Source: Thauera sp. 2A1
GTDB taxonomy: Bacteria > Pseudomonadota > Gammaproteobacteria > Burkholderiales > Rhodocyclaceae
DNA length: 64,000 bases
Direction: 5' to 3'
Assembly: GCF_009469595.2 (NCBI RefSeq)
Contig: NZ_SSXV01000001.1
Coordinates: forward strand, 62,001 to 126,000
Shown: in pieces, positions 7,745-16,797 of the stretch
How positions within the stretch are numbered: the first letter of the stretch is position 1
Layout of the letters: every line of letters begins with the position of its first letter
Program-made: the position numbers and the translations under genes
The notes under the pieces: generated by a model
Told to the model about the DNA's origin: nothing
Databases searched by the model: none
What the model saw: the letters and a program-made list of their open reading frames with translations, nothing else

Positions 7745-10700
7745 ATGGCAGACCGACTCGGCATCTCGGGCCGCATCGCGGCCACCTTCCAGCGCAATGC
7801 GCTGACGCCGCTGATCGCGCTGGTGCTGCTGCTGGCCGGCGTGTTCGCGACCCTGATCACGCCCAAGGAAGAAGAGCCGCAGATCGACGTCACCATGGCC
7901 AACGTGCTGGTGCCGTTCCCGGGCGCTTCCGCGCGCGACGTCGACGCCCTGGTGGCGCGGCCGGCGGAACAGGTGCTGTCGCGCATGGCCGATGTCGATC
8001 ACGTCTACACCGTGTCTCGCCCCGGCATGGCGGTGATCACGGTGCAGTTCAAGGTGGGCGTGCCCAACCAGACCGCGCTGGTGCGCTTGTACGACACCGT
8101 GCATTCGAATTCCGACTGGCTGTCGCCGCAACTGGGCGTGGGCACGCCGCTGATCAAGCCCAAGGGCATCGACGACGTGCCCATCATCAGCTTCACGCTG
8201 TGGACACCGGATCCGGCGCGCGCGGGTTTCGACCTGCAGCAGGTGGCGCGCGCGACGGAGACGGAGCTCAAGCGCATCGCCGGCACGCGCGACGTCACCA
8301 CCGTGGGCGGGCCGGGCCATGTCATCCGCGTGCAGATGGACACCGAGCGCATGAACGCGCACAGCGTCACGGCGCAGGATCTGCGCGCGGCGCTGCAGCT
8401 TGCCAACGCATCGCAGCCTGCGGGCAGCCTGGTGGCCGGCAACCGCGACGTGCTGGTGCAGACCGGCACGTACATCGAATCCGCCGAGGACGTGCGCCGC
8501 CTGGTGGTCGGCGTGCAGGATGCCAGGCCAGTGTACCTGCGCGACGTCGCCCAGGTCGAGGACGGCCCCGATCAGCCCACGCGCTACGTCTGGTTCGGCA
8601 CCGGCGCAGCCGCGCCCGAGCGGGTGGTGCAGGCCGCCGCCGGGCAGAAGGTCTTCCCCGCGGTGACGCTGGCGATTTCGAAGAAGCCGGGCGCCAATGC
8701 GGCGGATGTCGCGCAGGCGGCCCTCGCGCGCATGGACGCGCTGCACGGCAGCCTCATCCCCGAAGGCGTCGAAGTGTCGGTGACCCGCGACTACGGCAAG
8801 ACGGCGAACGACAAGGCCAACCAGCTCATCGGCAAGCTCGTGTTCGCCACGGCGGCGGTGGTCGCGCTGGTGTTCTTCGCCCTGGGGCGGCGCGAGGCGG
8901 TGATCGTCGGCATCGCCGTGTCGCTGACGCTGGCCGCGACGCTGTTCGCGTCCTGGGCGTGGGGTTTCACGCTCAACCGGGTGAGCCTGTTCGCGCTGAT
9001 CTTCTCCATCGGCATCCTGGTGGACGACGCCATCGTGGTGGTGGAGAACATCCATCGCTGGCACACGCTGGAGCCCGACACTCCGCTGTGGAAGCTGATC
9101 CCGCGTGCGGTCGACGAAGTGGGCGGCCCGACCATCCTCGCCACCTTCACCGTCATCGCCGCACTGCTGCCGATGGCCTTCGTGACCGGCCTGATGGGGC
9201 CCTACATGAGCCCCATCCCGATCAACGCGTCGATGGGCATGTTCATCTCGCTGGCGGTGGCCTTCATCGTCACGCCGTGGCTGGCGCAGAGGCTGTTGAA
9301 ATCGGTCGACGCGCATCACCACGAGGGCGAGGACAAGCTCACGCTCAGGCTCGACGGCCTGTTCCGCCGCGTGATGGCGCCGATGCTCGACGCCCAGAGT
9401 GGCGGCCGCGCGCGCCTCAGGCTGTGGCTGGCCGTGCTGGCGCTGATCGTCGTCTCGGTGGCGCTGCCGGCGGTGCAGCTCGTCGTCATGAAGATGCTGC
9501 CCTTCGACAACAAGAGCGAGTTCCAGGTGGTGCTCGACATGCCGGTGGGCACGCCGGTCGAGGAAACCTCGCGCGTGCTCAACGAGATCGGCGCCCACCT
9601 GGCGACCGTGCCCGAGGTCACCGACTGGCAGTCCTACGCCGGCGCCGCGGCGCCGATCAACTTCAACGGCCTGGTGCGCCAGTACTACCTGCGCAGCAAC
9701 CCGGAGATGGGCGACATCCAGGTCAACCTCGTCGACAAGAAGGCACGCCACCGCAAGAGCCACGACATCGCCGCATCAGTGCGCGAGGCCGTGGCCGACA
9801 TCGCCCGCCGCAGCGGTGGCAATGCGAAGGTGGTCGAAGTGCCGCCGGGGCCGCCGGTGCTGTCGCCCATCGTCGCCGAGATCTACGGCCCCGATTACGA
9901 CGGACAGGTCGCCGTGGCGAAGAAGGTGCGTGCGGCGTTCGAAGGCACGGCCGACATCGTCGGCGTCGATGACACGGTGGATGAAGCCGCGCCCAAGCTG
10001 GTGCTGCGCGTGGATCAGGCCAAGGCGGCGCGCATGGGTGTGGCGCAGGCCGACATCGTCGAGGTGGTGCGGCTGGGCCTGTCGGGCGAGAACGTCACGC
10101 CGGTCCACGGTGGCGACAACAAGTACGAGATTCCGGTGCGCATCCAGTTGCCCTCGGTGCGGCAGTCCGACGTGGCCAACCTGCTGGCGATGAAGGTGCG
10201 CGCCCGCGAAGGGCAGAATGCGGGCAGGCTGATCCCGATTTCCGAGCTGGTCCAGGTGAGCGAGACGACGCGCGAGCAGGTGCTGTACCGCAAGGACCTG
10301 CTGCCGGTGGTGTACGTGACCGGCGACATGGGTGGCAAGCTCGATTCGCCCCTTTACGGCATGTTCGACATCCGCAGCAAGGTGAAGGACATGGCGCTGG
10401 CCGGCGCGCCGGGGCTGGGCGGCACCCTGGGCGAGTGGTTCATCCGCCAGCCTGCCGACGCCTATGGCGGCTACCAGTTGAAGTGGGACGGCGAGTGGCA
10501 GATCACCTACGAAACCTTCCGCGACATGGGCGCTGCCTATGCGGTCGGCCTGGTGCTGATCTACCTGCTGGTGGTTGCGCAGTTCCGCAGCTACCTGGCG
10601 CCGCTCATCATCATGGCGCCGATCCCGCTCACCATCATCGGCGTGATGCCCGGCCATGCGCTGCTGGGGGCGCAATTCACCGCTACCTCGATGATCGGCA

Positions 10701-11032
10701 TGATCGCGCTGGCCGGCATCATCGTGCGCAACTCCATCCTGCTCGTCGATTTCGTCAACCAGCAGGTGCGAGGCGAGGATGGGAAGCCGGGCATGGATTT
10801 CGGCGAGGCGGTGATCCGCGCGGCAGCGGTGCGCGCCAAGCCGATCGGGCTCACCGGGCTGGCGGCGATGATAGGCGCGCTGTTCATCCTCGACGACCCC
10901 ATCTTCAACGGCCTGGCGATCAGCCTGATCTTCGGCATCTTCATCTCGACGCTGCTCACCCTGGTCGTGATCCCGGTGCTGTACTACGCGGCGATGCGCA
11001 ATCGCCTCGACCGACTCAAGGAGGAAAACTGA
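7745..11032 (+). CDS. RND efflux transporter permease (AcrB/HAE family)
   Basis: This 1,095-residue inner-membrane pump has the RND layout: one N-terminal helix (LTPLIALVLLLAGVFATLI), a large periplasmic loop, helices 2-6, a second periplasmic loop and helices 8-12. The segment SIGILVDDAIVVVENIHRW in TM4 carries the paired aspartates of the proton relay. It is slightly longer than AcrB. It exports a substrate from periplasm or membrane using proton-motive force. Substrate is not predictable from sequence; heavy-metal CzcA-type motifs were not recognised. The stop overlaps the next gene's start (TGATG). Confidence 0.94.
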   Translation: MADRLGISGRIAATFQRNALTPLIALVLLLAGVFATLITPKEEEPQIDVTMANVLVPFPGASARDVDALVARPAEQVLSRMADVDHVYTVSRPGMAVITVQFKVGVPNQTALVRLYDTVHSNSDWLSPQLGVGTPLIKPKGIDDVPIISFTLWTPDPARAGFDLQQVARATETELKRIAGTRDVTTVGGPGHVIRVQMDTERMNAHSVTAQDLRAALQLANASQPAGSLVAGNRDVLVQTGTYIESAEDVRRLVVGVQDARPVYLRDVAQVEDGPDQPTRYVWFGTGAAAPERVVQAAAGQKVFPAVTLAISKKPGANAADVAQAALARMDALHGSLIPEGVEVSVTRDYGKTANDKANQLIGKLVFATAAVVALVFFALGRREAVIVGIAVSLTLAATLFASWAWGFTLNRVSLFALIFSIGILVDDAIVVVENIHRWHTLEPDTPLWKLIPRAVDEVGGPTILATFTVIAALLPMAFVTGLMGPYMSPIPINASMGMFISLAVAFIVTPWLAQRLLKSVDAHHHEGEDKLTLRLDGLFRRVMAPMLDAQSGGRARLRLWLAVLALIVVSVALPAVQLVVMKMLPFDNKSEFQVVLDMPVGTPVEETSRVLNEIGAHLATVPEVTDWQSYAGAAAPINFNGLVRQYYLRSNPEMGDIQVNLVDKKARHRKSHDIAASVREAVADIARRSGGNAKVVEVPPGPPVLSPIVAEIYGPDYDGQVAVAKKVRAAFEGTADIVGVDDTVDEAAPKLVLRVDQAKAARMGVAQADIVEVVRLGLSGENVTPVHGGDNKYEIPVRIQLPSVRQSDVANLLAMKVRAREGQNAGRLIPISELVQVSETTREQVLYRKDLLPVVYVTGDMGGKLDSPLYGMFDIRSKVKDMALAGAPGLGGTLGEWFIRQPADAYGGYQLKWDGEWQITYETFRDMGAAYAVGLVLIYLLVVAQFRSYLAPLIIMAPIPLTIIGVMPGHALLGAQFTATSMIGMIALAGIIVRNSILLVDFVNQQVRGEDGKPGMDFGEAVIRAAAVRAKPIGLTGLAAMIGALFILDDPIFNGLAISLIFGIFISTLLTLVVIPVLYYAAMRNRLDRLKEEN

Positions 11033-11241
11033 TGGCGCTCAACATCAACAAACTCGTACGCATCTTCGCCGGTGCCTTCGTGCTGATCTCGCTCGCCCTC
11101 GGCGTGGAAGGCTCGCCGCTGTTCGTGAACAAGAACTTCCTGTGGTTCACCGTGTTCGTCGGCGCCAACCTGTTCCAGAGCGGTTTCACCGGGCTGTGCC
11201 CGCTGGAAAACATCCTGCGCAAGTGCGGCGTCAGGGATTGA
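11032..11241 (+). CDS. DUF2892 (YgaP-like transmembrane) small membrane protein
   Basis: A 69-residue protein with two hydrophobic helices (IFAGAFVLISLALG and FLWFTVFVGANLFQSGF), followed by CPLENILRKCG. This matches the DUF2892/YgaP C-terminal membrane module, often fused to or encoded beside rhodanese domains. The ATG shares one base with the RND stop and is preceded by AGGAGG, so it is translationally coupled to the pump. The two cysteines in the CPL...KCG tail are conserved in the family. Its role is unknown; an association with reactive sulfur handling is an inference. Confidence 0.85.
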   Translation: MALNINKLVRIFAGAFVLISLALGVEGSPLFVNKNFLWFTVFVGANLFQSGFTGLCPLENILRKCGVRD

Positions 11242-11313
11242 GGCAAGTGCGCGAGGAGGGCGCTGCTGCAGGCGGGATACAATGCGGCACCTTCATTCCC
11301 GCTTTCGAACAGC

Positions 11314-11622
11314 ATGCACAACAGAACCGGCCATGACGACCGGCGCCTGGACCGCCGCATCCCGATCGGCTGTCCGGCGCTGATCCACCTCGAAGCAGGA
11401 AGCCGCGTGACGGCGAAGTGCATGGAAATCGGCGTCGGCGGCATGAGCTTGCATGCCGCCTATGTGCCCGCGGCAGGCGAAGTGCTCGACGTGGCGGTGG
11501 CCGGGCCGGAGGGCGCCCTGCAACGCCCGCCCTTGCGGGTGCGCCTGCAGGTCACGCGCTGCAACGCGCTCGGCGGAGGTCTCTACGAGATCGGCGGGGC
11601 GATCGTGCGCGTCGTCGAGTGA
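11314..11622 (+). CDS. PilZ-domain protein
   Basis: A 102-residue single-domain protein. It has the arginine-rich RRLDRR entry motif (RxxxR of PilZ), then EIGVGGMSLHAA in the place of the usual D/NxSxxGM motif, and beta-strands such as VRLQVTRCNAL. PilZ proteins bind cyclic-di-GMP and control motility or exopolysaccharide. The second motif is degenerate (EIG instead of DIS), so c-di-GMP binding may be weaker or lost. It is a monocistronic gene between the RND operon and convergent dsbB. Confidence 0.8.
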   Translation: MHNRTGHDDRRLDRRIPIGCPALIHLEAGSRVTAKCMEIGVGGMSLHAAYVPAAGEVLDVAVAGPEGALQRPPLRVRLQVTRCNALGGGLYEIGGAIVRVVE

Positions 11623-11638
11623 CGCGGCAGCCGGCCGC

Positions 11639-12151
11639 TCACGCGCGGCCGCGGCGGAACAGCATCCACAGCGCAAACACCGTCACCCCGGCAAAGCAGA
11701 GCAGCGACCAGTTGGCGAGCGACAGGCCGAGAAAGGTCCAGTCGATCGCCGAGCAGTCGCCCGCGCCGCGGAAGATCATCGGCAGCGACTTGTTCAGCGG
11801 AAAACTTTCCAGCATGTATTCCAGGCCGGGGCCGCACTCGGGAAATTCCGGCGGGTTGAGCTGCATCCAGCTCTGGCGCGCGGCGACGCTGCCGCCGGCC
11901 ACCGCTGCGGCACCGATGAGCAGGGCATAGATGCGCGCGGCGGCTGCGCCGGGGCCGTGCAGCGCGGCAATCAGCGCAATCAGGGCGACGAGGACAAAGG
12001 CATAGCGCTGCATGATGCACATCGGGCAGGGTTGCAGGCCCACGACATGCTGCAGGAACAGCCCGCCGGCGAGCAGGCCGATGCAGACGACGAAGAGCGC
12101 GAAGAACAGGACACGGGCGGGCAGGCGCAGGACTTGCTGTAGCAGTGACAT
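11639..12151 (-). CDS. dsbB: Disulfide bond formation protein B
   Basis: A 170-residue inner-membrane protein with four helices. It has the DsbB cysteine pairs: C42/C45 in QPCPMCIMQRY and C106/C133 in the second periplasmic loop. It reoxidises DsbA and passes electrons to quinone. The start at 12151 (MSLLQQVLRLPARV) gives the normal family length; upstream in-frame ATGs would add a non-conserved 30-residue tail. Confidence 0.95.
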   Translation of the reverse strand: MSLLQQVLRLPARVLFFALFVVCIGLLAGGLFLQHVVGLQPCPMCIMQRYAFVLVALIALIAALHGPGAAAARIYALLIGAAAVAGGSVAARQSWMQLNPPEFPECGPGLEYMLESFPLNKSLPMIFRGAGDCSAIDWTFLGLSLANWSLLCFAGVTVFALWMLFRRGRA

Positions 12152-12337
12152 CGGAGCGGTGATCGGTTTTTGATGGGAAAGGTGATGGGCGCTGGCTGCA
12201 GGCGCCGCCGACGTGACATTGTAGGCGATGTTGCGCCGCACCCATGACCGCGTGGCGCAATCCTGATCTGCTCGCGAGCACTTCGGTGCTTGATCGGTGG
12301 TGCGGCAACAGCAGCGACCGAGGGACGAGTTCCTCCG

Positions 12338-13258
12338 TCAGATGCTTGCCTGCTGCGCCCCTTCGCCGGCCATGGCCACCTGCAGCATGTCGATGAAGGC
12401 GCGGGTCTTGGTCGGCATCAGGCGACGGCCGGGAAACACGGCCCAGGCGGTGTGCGAGGGCAGGCTCCATTGCGGCAGCACGCGGCGCAGCTCGCCGCGG
12501 CGCACACGCGGACTGGCGGCGAATTCCGGCACCGCGGCGATGCCCGCGCCGGCGCGCGCGAGGCGGATCAGCAGCTCCGGCGAGTTCGCCGTTCCCCGCC
12601 CGGGAGGCACGCCTTCCCAGCGCTGGTTGCCGCATTCGAGTATCCAGGGGACTGGGTCGCCATTGCGCCCGAGCAGGCGCAGGGCCTGGTGCTCGCCGAG
12701 ATCCTCGGGTGCGGCAGGTTCGCCGTGCTCGGCAAGATAGGAGGGCGCCGCATACAGGCCGTGCGGAAAGACGGCGATCTTGCGCGCCGCGAGCAGTGCG
12801 TCGTCGGGCAGGCTGCCCATGCGCAGCACCACGTCGAAGTTTTCGCCGATCAGATCGACCCGGCGCGGTGACAGGTCCAGCTCCAGCGACACGTCGGGGT
12901 GCAGTGCGATGAAGGCGGCCAGCATGTCGGTGAGCAACAGGTTGGCGAAATCGCTCGGCATCGACACCCGCAGCCGGCCGCTGGGGCGGGCCTGGCGATG
13001 CTCTGCCAGCGCCTGCACCGCATCTACTTCGGACGCCACCTGGCGCGCATGCTCCAGCAGGTGCTGGCCGAACTCGGTCAGCGTCAGGCGGCGCGTCGTG
13101 CGCAGCATCAGGCGCTCGCCCAGGCGCTCTTCCAGCAGCGCGACGCGGCGGGACACCGTCGACTTCGGCAGGCCGAGCCGATCGGCGGCGCGGCTGAAGC
13201 TGCCCACGTCGGCAACGCGAGCGAAAATCAGCAAGTCGTTGGGATCGAACTGTTCCAT
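12338..13258 (-). CDS. LysR-family transcriptional regulator
   Basis: A 306-residue LTTR. The N-terminal winged helix-turn-helix (residues about 1-60) includes FDPNDLLIFARVADVGSFS and the recognition helix region LGLPKSTVSRRVALLEERLG. A periplasmic-binding-like effector domain occupies about residues 90-300. It is divergent from the azoreductase gene across 97 bp, the classical layout for an LTTR controlling its neighbour and itself. The effector is unknown; quinones or azo/nitro compounds would be plausible given the target. Confidence 0.93.
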   Translation of the reverse strand: MEQFDPNDLLIFARVADVGSFSRAADRLGLPKSTVSRRVALLEERLGERLMLRTTRRLTLTEFGQHLLEHARQVASEVDAVQALAEHRQARPSGRLRVSMPSDFANLLLTDMLAAFIALHPDVSLELDLSPRRVDLIGENFDVVLRMGSLPDDALLAARKIAVFPHGLYAAPSYLAEHGEPAAPEDLGEHQALRLLGRNGDPVPWILECGNQRWEGVPPGRGTANSPELLIRLARAGAGIAAVPEFAASPRVRRGELRRVLPQWSLPSHTAWAVFPGRRLMPTKTRAFIDMLQVAMAGEGAQQASI

Positions 13259-13260
13259 AT

Positions 13261-13279
13261 TCGGGATAATGTAATCCGA
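13261..13279. promoter_or_regulatory. Candidate LysR-type operator between lysR and azoR
   Basis: TCGGGATAATGTAATCCGA is an imperfect inverted repeat placed directly after the lysR start in the divergent spacer. Position and dyad symmetry fit an autoregulatory LTTR recognition site; no binding consensus for this regulator is known. Confidence 0.45.
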
Positions 13280-13355
13280 TTGGCAGGCTTATGTGGAGAA
13301 CCTGGGAAGATTAGAGTTCATTCCACACCAACCTGATTCAACACAGAGGTCCCTC

Positions 13356-13955
13356 ATGAACATCCTGCAAATCAATTCCAGTGCCCGCCGCGAAGGCGCC
13401 AATTCCACCCGCGTCGCCAACGAGGTCGCCGCCCGCGTCCTCGCCGCCAATCCTGCGGCGAAGCTGTCGGTGCGCGACCTCGCCGCCGATCCGGTGCCGG
13501 TCCTCGACGAAGCGGGGCTGGGCGCACTGTTCACCCCGGCCGACCAGCGCACGGCGGATCAGGCGGCCCGCGTCGCGCTGTACGACGCGCTGATCGCCGA
13601 GGTGCAGGCAGCCGACGTGCTGGTGCTGGGCGTACCGATGTACAACTTCACCGTGACGGCGCAATTCAAGAACTGGATCGATGCCATCGCCCGCGCCGGC
13701 GTCACCTTCCGCTACACGGAAAACGGCCCCGAGGGCCTGCTGAAGGGCAAGAAGGTCTATGTCGCGCTGGCGCGCGGCGGCATGTACCGTGGCTCCGAAC
13801 TCGACACCCAGGTGCCCTACCTGAAGGCGGTGCTCGGTTTCCTCGGCATGACCGACCTGCATTTCATCTACGCCGAAGGCCTCAACATGGGGCCGGAAGC
13901 GGCGCAGAAGGGCTTCGCGCAGGCGGCCGCCGATCTCGAGGCCGCGCTCGCCTGA
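13356..13955 (+). CDS. azoR: FMN-dependent NADH:quinone oxidoreductase / azoreductase
   Basis: A 199-residue flavodoxin-fold protein of the AzoR/AcpD family. The FMN phosphate loop lies in [13 protein letters not shown], with the family motif [17 protein letters not shown] (flavin/dimer contact) and ARGGMYRG. It reduces azo dyes or quinones by two-electron transfer, consuming NADH. The ATG at 13356 after AGAGG is favoured over an in-frame ATG at 13293 in the intergenic promoter. It is likely regulated by the divergent LysR gene. Confidence 0.93.
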   Translation: MNILQINSSARREGANSTRVANEVAARVLAANPAAKLSVRDLAADPVPVLDEAGLGALFTPADQRTADQAARVALYDALIAEVQAADVLVLGVPMYNFTVTAQFKNWIDAIARAGVTFRYTENGPEGLLKGKKVYVALARGGMYRGSELDTQVPYLKAVLGFLGMTDLHFIYAEGLNMGPEAAQKGFAQAAADLEAALA

Positions 13956-14013
13956 GCGTGCCATGCTCGGGGCGCGACCGGCGCCCCGTGACCGATTTCC
14001 CGCAGGAGGGATC

Positions 14014-14892
14014 ATGACCAAGCAAACCGCACTTCGCATCGAACAGGTCGAGCAGCCGCGTCGCGTCGAGCGCCTGGTCGCCGGCAAGCCGACGTCGGAC
14101 GGCGCCGGGGTCAAGCTCACCCGCGTGCTGACGCAGCCGCTGCAGCGCCGGCTGGATCCCTTCCTGATGCTGGACGCCTTCGGCAGCGATCGCCCGGACG
14201 ACTACATCGCCGGCTTTCCCGATCACCCGCATCGCGGCTTCGAGACCATCACCTACATGATCGCCGGCCGCATGCTGCACCGCGACAGCGCCGGCCATGA
14301 GGGCCTGCTCGAGAACGGCGGCGTGCAGTGGATGACCGCCGGCCGCGGCGTCATCCACTCGGAGATTCCGCAGCAGGAAGAAGGCGTGATGGAAGGCTTC
14401 CAGCTCTGGCTGAACCTGCCCGGCCGCGACAAGATGTGCGCCCCCTGGTATCGCGACTTCGCCAGCGCCGAGCTGCCGCGCTTCACCACCGCGGCTGGCG
14501 CCGACGTCACCGTGATCGCCGGCGAAAGCCACGGTGTGGCCGGTGCGGTGACGCGCGAGGCGACCGCGCCGCTTTATCTGGACATCCACCTGCCGGCCGG
14601 CAGCCGCTTCGCGCAAGCCCTGCCGGCGGCGCACAACGCCTTCGTCTACGTGTATCGCGGCGCGGTGAGGCTGGGCGACGACGCGGTGCCGGTGCAGCGC
14701 ATGGCCATCCTCGCCAATGACGCGCAGGCCGACGGCGTGGTGATCGAGGCGACCGAGGATGCGAAGCTGCTGCTGATCGCCGGCCAGCCGCTCAACGAGC
14801 CGATCGCGCAGTACGGGCCCTTCGTCATGAACACCGAGCAGGAGATCTACCAGGCGCTGAGCGATTTCCGCGAGGGCCGTCTGGCGGCCTGA
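14014..14892 (+). CDS. Pirin family protein
   Basis: A 292-residue bicupin. The metal-binding motif DHPHRGFETITYMIAG holds the conserved His residues of the pirin N-terminal cupin, followed by GGVQWMTAGRGVIHSE, both hallmarks of bacterial pirins (YhhW/Pirin). Some members have quercetinase activity; others are redox regulators. AGGAGGG precedes the ATG. It lies 58 bp after azoR, probably in one operon, which fits a shared role with quinone/flavonoid compounds. Confidence 0.92.
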   Translation: MTKQTALRIEQVEQPRRVERLVAGKPTSDGAGVKLTRVLTQPLQRRLDPFLMLDAFGSDRPDDYIAGFPDHPHRGFETITYMIAGRMLHRDSAGHEGLLENGGVQWMTAGRGVIHSEIPQQEEGVMEGFQLWLNLPGRDKMCAPWYRDFASAELPRFTTAAGADVTVIAGESHGVAGAVTREATAPLYLDIHLPAGSRFAQALPAAHNAFVYVYRGAVRLGDDAVPVQRMAILANDAQADGVVIEATEDAKLLLIAGQPLNEPIAQYGPFVMNTEQEIYQALSDFREGRLAA

Positions 14893-14909
14893 CCGCGCTG
14901 CGTTGCGCC

Positions 14910-14966
14910 GTAGGCGCGGGCTCGACCGCGATTCCGGATGCGGGTCGCGGTCGAGCCCGCGCCTAC
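14910..14966. repeat. REP-like inverted repeat pair
   Basis: Two 22-base arms, 14910-14931 and 14945-14966, are exact reverse complements around a 13-base spacer. The core GCGGGCTCGACCGCGA resembles proteobacterial REP/BIME units. The pair lies between the convergent pirin and ybiB genes, and the right arm contains the ybiB stop codon. A related pair occurs at 17916-17982. It can fold into a very stable hairpin in RNA from either strand and may end or protect both transcripts. Confidence 0.85.
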
Positions 14967-15886
14967 ACGTCGGACTTTGCGAGATCGACCAGGGCCGCGA
15001 CCTGGGCGCGGATCGGCTCCGGCACCGGCTGATCGCCCGCCAGCATGGCGCGGATGATCGCGGCGTTGTCCGCCACCGACGGCGTGTCGGGCAGGCCGGC
15101 CAGCGGCGGCGCGCCGCCTTCCTCGGCGGCCACGGCGATGCGCGCGTCGCCTTCCACGTACGCTTTCAGTTCCGGACAGCGCCGCGGGTTGGCGTAGATC
15201 TCGCCTTCGGTGCCGCGCAGCAGCATCGCGCGGCCGCCGTCGCGGCGCAGGAACTCGTCCATGCGTTCGAGATATTCCGGGTGCGTCACCGCCACCACCC
15301 GCACGCTGCGCCCCAGCGCCGGGTCGAGCAGCTTCGCCATGGTGTGGCCGCTGGCGCGCACGCCCATGCGCAGGCGCAGCGACAGCAGCCGGTCCAGCCC
15401 GGGCAGCAACTGATCCACTCGCAGGCAGGCGATGCGCGACGTCGCCAGTTGCGCCGCAGCCGACGCGGTGTCGGCGGCGGGCGCGATGCCCAGCGCCGCG
15501 AGCAGCTCGAAGGGGCTGACCCGCGTCTCGAAATCGTGCCGCCCCTGGATCAGCACCGGCACGCCTGCGCGCGCCAGCAGCAGCGCGACCAGCGGCATCA
15601 GGTTGGGCTGGCGGCGTGCGCCGTTGTAGGTGGGCAGCACCACGCAACGTGGTCCGTCCGGCACCGTCACCTGTGCGCAGCGTTCATCCATGGCCTGCTT
15701 GAAGCCGAGCAACTCGTCGAGCGACTCGCTCTTCACCCGCAACGCGATCAGGATCGCGCCGAGTTCGAGATCGGGCACCTTGCCGTCGAGAATGTCACCG
15801 AACAGACTCGCCGCAGTGGGAATGTCGAGCGGCCGCGAGCCCTTGGCGCCCCGGCCGATTTCCTTGATGATGGGTCCGTAGTTCAT
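14963..15886 (-). CDS. ybiB: DNA-binding protein YbiB (TrpD2 family)
   Basis: A 307-residue protein with the anthranilate-phosphoribosyltransferase fold. It has an N-terminal helical domain (IPTAASLFGDILDGKVPDLELGA), then a nucleoside phosphorylase-like core with LPTYNGARRQPNLMPL and GVRASGHTMAKLLDP. These match YbiB, a LexA-controlled E. coli homologue that binds nucleic acids rather than making tryptophan. The catalytic GTGGD-type loop of TrpD is not seen. The start at 15886 (MNYGPII) is preferred to the ATG at 15901. It is divergent from the dehydrogenase pair. Confidence 0.88.
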   Translation of the reverse strand: MNYGPIIKEIGRGAKGSRPLDIPTAASLFGDILDGKVPDLELGAILIALRVKSESLDELLGFKQAMDERCAQVTVPDGPRCVVLPTYNGARRQPNLMPLVALLLARAGVPVLIQGRHDFETRVSPFELLAALGIAPAADTASAAAQLATSRIACLRVDQLLPGLDRLLSLRLRMGVRASGHTMAKLLDPALGRSVRVVAVTHPEYLERMDEFLRRDGGRAMLLRGTEGEIYANPRRCPELKAYVEGDARIAVAAEEGGAPPLAGLPDTPSVADNAAIIRAMLAGDQPVPEPIRAQVAALVDLAKSDV

Positions 15887-15915
15887 CGCACGATTATTCA
15901 AGGAGGAAGCAATAA

Positions 15916-16797
15916 ATGGAAGTCGGATTCATCGGGCTCGGCCTGATGGGGCGCCCCATGGCCCTCAATCTGCTGAAGGCCGGACATCGGGTGCATGTGT
16001 GGAGCCGGCGCCGCGAGGCGATGCAGCCGCTGCTCGAGGCGGGTGCGATCGCCTGCGCCAGCGCGGCAGATCTCGCCCGCCATGCGCCGGTGACGATCAG
16101 CATCGTGTCCGATGCGCCCGATGTCGAGCAGATCACCCTCGGTGCCGACGGCGTGGCCGACGGCGCGCGGCCCGGCCACATCCACATCGACATGAGCACG
16201 ATCGCGCCTGCCGCAGCGCAGCGCATTGCCGCGCGGTTGCAGGAAAAGGGCGTTGTCGCGCTCGATGCGCCCGTTTCGGGTGGCGACGTCGGCGCGATCG
16301 CCGGCACGCTGACCATCATGGTGGGCGGGGACGAGGCAGCGTTCGACACCGTGAAGCCGCTGTTCGAGGCGATGGGCAAGTCGGTGACGCGCGTGGGTGC
16401 GGCCGGCGCCGGCCAGGTGTCCAAGGCCTGCAACCAGATCATCACCGGCGTGAGTGTCGCGGCGGTAGCCGAGGCGCTCAACTTCGCGGCCAAGAGCGGA
16501 GCCGATGGCGGCAAGGTGCGAGAGGCGCTGCTCGGCGGCTTTGCCTACTCGCGCATCCTCGAGAACCACGGCAAGCGCATGCTGGAGCGCAACTTCAAGC
16601 CCGGCTTCAAGGCCTGGATGCACCAGAAGGACCTGCGCATCGTCATGGAAGAGGCGCACCGGCTCGGCCTCGCGCTGCCGGCGTCGGCCGCCGCGGCGCA
16701 GATGTTCAACGCGATGGCCGGCAGCGGCCTGGGCGAGGAGGACTCGGTGGCGATGCTGAAGCTGCTCGAACGCATGAGCGGAGGGCAGGGACAATGA
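15916..16797 (+). CDS. NAD(P)-dependent beta-hydroxyacid dehydrogenase (GlxR/GarR-like), copy 1
   Basis: A 293-residue 3-hydroxyisobutyrate dehydrogenase-family enzyme. It has the Rossmann motif GFIGLGLMGRPMALNLLKAG, the substrate motif DAPVSGGDVGA, and the catalytic lysine segment GAGQVSKACNQI. Candidate reactions are tartronate semialdehyde (2-hydroxy-3-oxopropionate) reduction or 3-hydroxyisobutyrate oxidation. AAGGAGGAA precedes the start. The stop overlaps the next paralogue's start (ATGA), so the two are translated together. Confidence 0.9.
   Translation: MEVGFIGLGLMGRPMALNLLKAGHRVHVWSRRREAMQPLLEAGAIACASAADLARHAPVTISIVSDAPDVEQITLGADGVADGARPGHIHIDMSTIAPAAAQRIAARLQEKGVVALDAPVSGGDVGAIAGTLTIMVGGDEAAFDTVKPLFEAMGKSVTRVGAAGAGQVSKACNQIITGVSVAAVAEALNFAAKSGADGGKVREALLGGFAYSRILENHGKRMLERNFKPGFKAWMHQKDLRIVMEEAHRLGLALPASAAAAQMFNAMAGSGLGEEDSVAMLKLLERMSGGQGQ

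Noticed and set aside
6539..9763. A 1,074-codon open frame on the minus strand across the RND genes
   Set aside because: It is antisense to two intact, clearly conserved RND genes; its composition (His/Arg/Gly/Ala-rich with no domain) is what the complement of GC-rich coding DNA gives.
12275..12292. Small hairpin with a TTCG loop between dsbB and lysR
   Set aside because: Only a short stem and no T-run on either strand; not enough to call a terminator.
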